Shown here: positions 59,959-64,000 of the stretch, one piece after another | How the letters are laid out: each line of letters opens with the position of its first letter | How positions within the stretch are numbered: the first letter of the stretch is position 1 | From: Atopobiaceae bacterium | Lineage (GTDB): Bacteria; Actinomycetota; Coriobacteriia; Coriobacteriales; Atopobiaceae | Length of the DNA stretch: 64,000 bases | Direction of reading: 5' to 3' | Assembly (NCBI GenBank): GCA_017545665.1 | Contig: JAFWKQ010000021.1 | Location: 1 to 64,000 of the forward strand | Notes under the pieces: model-generated | Databases searched by the model: none | What the model saw: only the letters and a program-made list of their open reading frames with translations | Told to the model about the DNA's origin: nothing | Translations under genes and position numbers: made by a program

Positions 59959-61137
59959 ATGGCATTCGATCTAGAGATTCCCGAGCCAGAAGAGGTTAAG
60001 GAGAAGGTTAAGCAGGAGCTTGCCGTACCCGAGGAGCACGCGCAGGTAATCAATACCACGGCCGAGAAAAAGGGCGAGGAGATCATGAAGGTCGACCTCG
60101 ACTCCGTGCAGAGCCGTCGCGAGATTACCAACGCCGTGGAGGATCTGGGATCCGACCTCGTTCGCAAGTCCTCCTCCAAAAACGACATTTTGGCCCGTCG
60201 CATGGCCGACCTCTCGCGCGCGGGCGGCGAGAGCGGCGACGTGGCCAAGGGCCTGGAGGACCTCGCCATAAAGATGCGCGACCTCGATCCCAGCGGCATC
60301 GACTTTGCCAAGCAGGGTAGCCTCGGTCGCCTGTTCAATCCCGTGCGTCGCTACTTCGACCGCTACAAGACGGCCGACGCCGAGATTGCCGAAATCGTAA
60401 AGTCCCTGGATAAGGGCCGCGAGACCCTGCGCAAAGACAACGTAACCCTAGAGCTCGAGGCCGGTGGCATGCGCGACCTTACCAAGCAGCTCAACCAACG
60501 CCTGGAGATGGCGCAAGACCTGGACGCGTACTTGTCTAATGCGCTGGACAACTACCGCGCCGAGCAGGGTGGCGACGACGACAAGACCCGCTTCCTCGAG
60601 GAGGAGGTAATCTTCCCGCTACGTCAGAAGATCATGGACTTCCAGCAGCTTCTTGTGGTTAACCAGCAGGGCATCGTGGCCATGGAGGTCATTCGCAAGA
60701 ACAACCTCGAGCTCATCCGCGCCGTGGATCGCGCCGAGAGCGTAACGGTGGCAGCACTGCGCACCGCCGTAACCGTGGCAGGCGCCCTGTACAACCAGCG
60801 CATCGTCCTGGAAAAGGTACAGACCCTCAACGCCGCAACCAACGAGATGATAAGCGCCACCTCGCGCATGCTCAAGGAGCAGGGCGTTGCCATCCAAAAG
60901 CAGGCCACCGACGCCGCCATTTCGCCAGATACGCTGAAGAACGCCTTCCAAGACACGCTGTCGGCGCTCGACGACATTACGGACTACAAGCTCAAGGCGC
61001 TGCCGCAAATGCAGCAGACCATCGAGCAGTTCCGCGAGATCGCCGACGAGGGCGAGAAGCGCCTGCAGCAGATGGAGGATGCCGGAAGTTTCTCTTTGAA
61101 TCCGTCCAGCAGCGACCAAAGGCGCCTGCGGTCGTAA
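59959..61137 (+). CDS. telA: TelA-family protein
   Basis: 392 residues, typical for TelA/toxic anion resistance proteins. Long helical cytoplasmic protein: FDRYKTADAEIAEIVKSLD, LEAGGMRDLTKQLNQRLEM, RFLEEEVIFPLRQKIMDFQ, QGIVAMEVIRKNNLELIRA and VAALRTAVTVAGAL. Its partner XpaC is in the same operon. Ribosome site AGGAAGGACG. Tellurite tolerance is the historic name; a general membrane-stress role is more likely. Confidence 0.9.
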   Translation: MAFDLEIPEPEEVKEKVKQELAVPEEHAQVINTTAEKKGEEIMKVDLDSVQSRREITNAVEDLGSDLVRKSSSKNDILARRMADLSRAGGESGDVAKGLEDLAIKMRDLDPSGIDFAKQGSLGRLFNPVRRYFDRYKTADAEIAEIVKSLDKGRETLRKDNVTLELEAGGMRDLTKQLNQRLEMAQDLDAYLSNALDNYRAEQGGDDDKTRFLEEEVIFPLRQKIMDFQQLLVVNQQGIVAMEVIRKNNLELIRAVDRAESVTVAALRTAVTVAGALYNQRIVLEKVQTLNAATNEMISATSRMLKEQGVAIQKQATDAAISPDTLKNAFQDTLSALDDITDYKLKALPQMQQTIEQFREIADEGEKRLQQMEDAGSFSLNPSSSDQRRLRS

Positions 61138-61149
61138 CGAACCACCAGA

Positions 61150-61220
61150 ACCTCGAGTTGGAACAGGCCCCGAGTTAGGATTTTCCAAAACCCTAACTCG
61201 GGGCCTTCCCAACTTGAGGT
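61150..61220. terminator. Bidirectional terminator between convergent genes
   Basis: GGCCCCGAGTTAGG (61166-61179) / CCTAACTCGGGGCC (61192-61205), with outer pairing of CCTCGAGTTGG and CCAACTTGAGG. The loop contains TTTTCCAAAA. Confidence 0.85.
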
Positions 61221-61229
61221 CCAAGTCCG

Positions 61230-64000
61230 TTATATCTCCTTTATGACCCAGCAGCCTTTGCCTGCCATCTTTGCCTCATACATGGCCCTATCGGCAACTT
61301 CCAGCAAATCGTAGAACGTGGCCCCACGATCGCGCGAAACCACCACACCCACGCTGCACGCGGCATGCGTGTTGTCACTTGCCCTCACACGCGAAACAGC
61401 CTGCACGATGGCCGATGCCCGGCGCTCGGCCAGACTGCGAGCCTCTCCGACGGACGAGGGCATAAGCGGCATGAACGCCACGAACTCGTCGCCACCGTAA
61501 CGCCCCAATACGTCACTCTCCCTAAACTGCGACAAAAGCGCCCGTGACACGTTGCGCAGCAGTTCGTCGCCCTCCAAGTGTCCCAACTCGTCATTTATGC
61601 GCTTAAAGCCATCGAGGTCAATCATAAACATGAGGCCTGCGCCTTGCGTACGCATGGAGAGGTTCATCTCCTGCTCCACGGCGTTGCGGTTAAGAAGTCC
61701 CGTGAGCTGATCCGTAACAGCCTGACGACGCCACCAACGCACGGAGCCCATCTGGTCGTTGGCATCCTGTGCGTATCCACGCAGCACGGTGGTGTTTCCC
61801 TCTTCGTCCGCCTCGCAGGTGTAGTTGATGTGATACCACCGTTGCTCTTCTCCACCGTGGAAGTTGCACTTAACGTCGCCAAACCCGGCTGCGGGATGAT
61901 GGCGAATGTCGCGTATCGTAGCAAGCACGGTAACGGCACTCGACTTGGAAAGGGCATCGGGCATGGACTCAATATTCTTTATCAGATTTTCAACTACGAT
62001 TTCCTCCTGGCCCCCATCGCCCGCGGGAGGATAGATTACCAGCACGTCGGTACGCAGGTCGTAGTCAAACCGGGTTACGCGTGACGCAAGAACAAGGTCC
62101 TCATCGTCGTTTTCCATTACGGGATCGCCCATTATTGACAAAAGCGCATACAGCCAGCGCTCGCCCTTGTCGTCAAACTGCACGCGACCCATAACGCGCG
62201 CCTTAAGCGTGGCGCCCTCCAAGCCGTAATAAAGGCTCAAGTCGCAGTCAAAGGGCTGGCCGATTTGGGTGCTCTCCTTTACGGCCTCTAGAAGCACGAT
62301 ACGATCGGAAGGCACTATTACCTCCGCAAACGAGTTGTGGAAGCGCCTCGTAAACTCAACGAGCGAAAGTCCGCTGTGCTGAATGAGGCTGGGGGTAATG
62401 TGAACGATGTCGAGCGTGTCGTTGCACGCGCATTTAATGAACCCGCTGGGCACGATTTGGTTCAGAAGATCGAGGCTCCAACTGAGGTCCTCGGTCGCCC
62501 GTGCGGTTTCGTCGCGCGCACTTCCCTGTCCGCGCGAGCGGATGATGTTGAGCGAGTAGATGTCGCCACGGTTGCTCGGGCCAATGAAGCGCATAACGCA
62601 GTCGATCACACGACCCGACAGCTTAACCGTCCCGGTGCAGGTAGCCGACCCGTACTCGCGCGCCTCTTGCGCTGCGCGCCACATGGTAGCGCGTGTGGTA
62701 ACGTCCAGCTCTTCCACGGGGTTTATCTTGCGATTGCCAAATTCGGAACGCCTGAGGCCACATGCCTCGTAGAACTCGTCGTTTACCAAAATGCTCTCGG
62801 TAGACCCTTCGTTGATGAAAAAGAATATGGTCCCGCCGATAGCGTTGTTGAAGAGGTAGGACGATTTGGCGTCAAAGCTCAGGAGCTCGTCCAAATGCGC
62901 TCTCGCACGCGAGCGACGCATGTTCTTCTCGGCCGCACGATTGGAGGCCATAAAGCCCTCAAAGTCGTCCAGCGGCATGGGACGCGAAAAATGGAAGCCC
63001 TGCATGAGGTGACAGCCCATGTTTTTGAGCATCTCCGCCTGTTCCAACGTCTCCACGCCCTCGGCGATAATGGGGGTGTTTAGACCTTGCAACATGCGAA
63101 TAACGGACCCCAGTACCACGCCACCGCGATCCTCGTTCATGGCGGAGCGCATGAAGCCCATATCGAGCTTAACGACGTCTACCGGCACGTCCTTGAGCAT
63201 GTTCAGAGAAGAGAGGCCGCTGCCAAAGTCATCCATCTCCACCAGCATGTCGTGCGCACGCATTTGCTCTATGACGGCATACAGGCGATCGGCCTCTTCC
63301 ACAAACGCGCTCTCGGTTACCTCCAAATGCAACGAACCTTTGGGAAGGTCGTAGCGTTTGCGCAGGTCGAGGAAATGTTCCAGAAGGTCAGGCTCAAACA
63401 TCTCGGAACGCGAGACGTTAACCGAGATGGGGACGGGTTTGCCGTCCGACATGGAGCGCCAGCGGCCCGCGCTACGGCAGGCCTCCTCCCACACGAAGAG
63501 GTCGAGCTCGTGCACTTTGCCGCAGTTCTCGAGCACGGGTATGAACTCGGCAGGGCTTATCCAACCCAGCGTAGGATGGTTCCAACGCGCAAGGGCCTCG
63601 GCACCAACGACCTCACCGTAGGTGTAGTCAATCTGCGGCTGATACCACACCTGAATCTGACCAGTGGCAAGCGCCTCGTCAATGGACTCCTCTATGGTAA
63701 TGCGGCGCAAATCGCGCTCGAGATCCTCGTTGGTAAAGCGAACCAAGCTGCTCTTTGGATACTCGCGCGCATTACGGTGCGCTATTGAGGCATAGTCTAC
63801 GGGCAACTGGTGATTGGCACTCTTGTAGTCCTGTTCGCGCAGGTAATAGATACCAGCCGAAAGAATCGCGTTGTGGGTTATACCCTTTTTGTTTAGCGCA
63901 TCCGGTAACCAGTCAACCAAGGACAGAAAAGCTTCGTTGGCTTGGGTGAAGTCCATGTTTGAGGTAAGGATCAAAAAGCGATCGCCACCCAAACGCGCAA
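61230..64000 (-). CDS. GGDEF-EAL-PAS-GGDEF protein, runs off the right edge
   Basis: At least 920 residues; the 5' end is beyond 64000. Order from the edge: a degenerate first GGDEF (LGGDRFLIL, Glu and second Asp replaced), an EAL domain (EALARW, ISVNVSRSEMF, LEVTESAFVEE, DDFGSGLSSLNML, KLDMGF, AEGVET, QGFHFSRPMP) with the catalytic Glu, Asp and Lys present, two PAS-like segments, and a C-terminal GGDEF (RYGGDEFVAFMPL) that looks active. It probably both makes and degrades c-di-GMP, with the degenerate domain as a GTP sensor. Convergent with telA. Confidence 0.9.
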   Translation of the reverse strand, partial: ARLGGDRFLILTSNMDFTQANEAFLSLVDWLPDALNKKGITHNAILSAGIYYLREQDYKSANHQLPVDYASIAHRNAREYPKSSLVRFTNEDLERDLRRITIEESIDEALATGQIQVWYQPQIDYTYGEVVGAEALARWNHPTLGWISPAEFIPVLENCGKVHELDLFVWEEACRSAGRWRSMSDGKPVPISVNVSRSEMFEPDLLEHFLDLRKRYDLPKGSLHLEVTESAFVEEADRLYAVIEQMRAHDMLVEMDDFGSGLSSLNMLKDVPVDVVKLDMGFMRSAMNEDRGGVVLGSVIRMLQGLNTPIIAEGVETLEQAEMLKNMGCHLMQGFHFSRPMPLDDFEGFMASNRAAEKNMRRSRARAHLDELLSFDAKSSYLFNNAIGGTIFFFINEGSTESILVNDEFYEACGLRRSEFGNRKINPVEELDVTTRATMWRAAQEAREYGSATCTGTVKLSGRVIDCVMRFIGPSNRGDIYSLNIIRSRGQGSARDETARATEDLSWSLDLLNQIVPSGFIKCACNDTLDIVHITPSLIQHSGLSLVEFTRRFHNSFAEVIVPSDRIVLLEAVKESTQIGQPFDCDLSLYYGLEGATLKARVMGRVQFDDKGERWLYALLSIMGDPVMENDDEDLVLASRVTRFDYDLRTDVLVIYPPAGDGGQEEIVVENLIKNIESMPDALSKSSAVTVLATIRDIRHHPAAGFGDVKCNFHGGEEQRWYHINYTCEADEEGNTTVLRGYAQDANDQMGSVRWWRRQAVTDQLTGLLNRNAVEQEMNLSMRTQGAGLMFMIDLDGFKRINDELGHLEGDELLRNVSRALLSQFRESDVLGRYGGDEFVAFMPLMPSSVGEARSLAERRASAIVQAVSRVRASDNTHAACSVGVVVSRDRGATFYDLLEVADRAMYEAKMAGKGCWVIKEI

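Overview
The window looks like a chromosomal segment of a member of the Coriobacteriia (an Olsenella/Atopobium-type gut or oral actinobacterium). This is inferred from the moderately high GC, Gram-positive style GGAGG ribosome sites, mannose-family PTS genes, many c-di-GMP/PAS proteins, and intergenic REP-like palindromes of the kind common in that class. No rRNA or complete tRNA gene was seen. The taxonomic call is an inference from gene content and style only.

Layout. 1-3.9 kb is a decayed island edge. It has a 44-base copy of the 3' end of a tRNA-Val(GAC) gene (a probable attachment site), one intact AAA/DUF4143 ATPase, and a row of broken genes that look like abortive-infection or defence remnants (RloA/RloB-like, AbiEii-like, AlbA_2/Schlafen-like, PLD/SNF2-like) plus a broken esterase lipoprotein. 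4.1-5.8 kb is the most striking locus: a Nif11-leader, Cys-rich RiPP precursor followed by a radical SAM/SPASM maturase, then an IS256 transposase remnant. 6.5-20 kb holds an MFS exporter, a DUF559-like protein, a HAD phosphatase, an AraC regulator divergent from a complete mannose-family PTS operon, a permease-PAS-GGDEF fusion, a STAS protein and a DMT transporter, punctuated by three copies of an unusual 105-bp-periodic inverted-repeat array. 21.6-34.4 kb carries a probable glycosyltransferase, a condensation-fold protein, a truncated 5'-nucleotidase, a large TerD-domain protein, a second HAD phosphatase, a VOC protein, an orphan AbiEi-like regulator, a sialate O-acetylesterase, a symporter fused to an ATPase-like domain, and an M15 peptidase.

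34.6-44.5 kb is an NHLP-type bacteriocin/RiPP export locus: an adaptor, a C39-peptidase ABC exporter, and a permease/ATPase subunit that is split in two by a 5-kb block. The block holds a membrane protein, a HAD lipoprotein, a 54-residue double-glycine peptide and a Pro-rich protein. Three single-base homopolymer frameshifts break this system. 44.6-56.9 kb has small membrane proteins, a DUF6765-like protein, an alpha/beta hydrolase, a frameshifted paralogue of the condensation-fold protein, a MATE exporter, a PAS-GGDEF protein, a second ATPase-domain symporter and gluQ. 56.9-64 kb has a 21-bp-periodic repeat array, an XpaC / solute-binding-VWA / TelA operon, and an EAL-GGDEF protein running off the right edge.

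How it fits together: NHLP exporters are the known partners of Nif11-leader peptides, so the RiPP locus at 4-6 kb and the exporter at 35-44 kb may once have served one pathway, although the exporter now looks damaged. Three diguanylate cyclase/phosphodiesterase proteins and a STAS protein point to c-di-GMP and partner-switch signalling. Palindromic repeats often sit at gene breakpoints, suggesting they mark or cause rearrangement.
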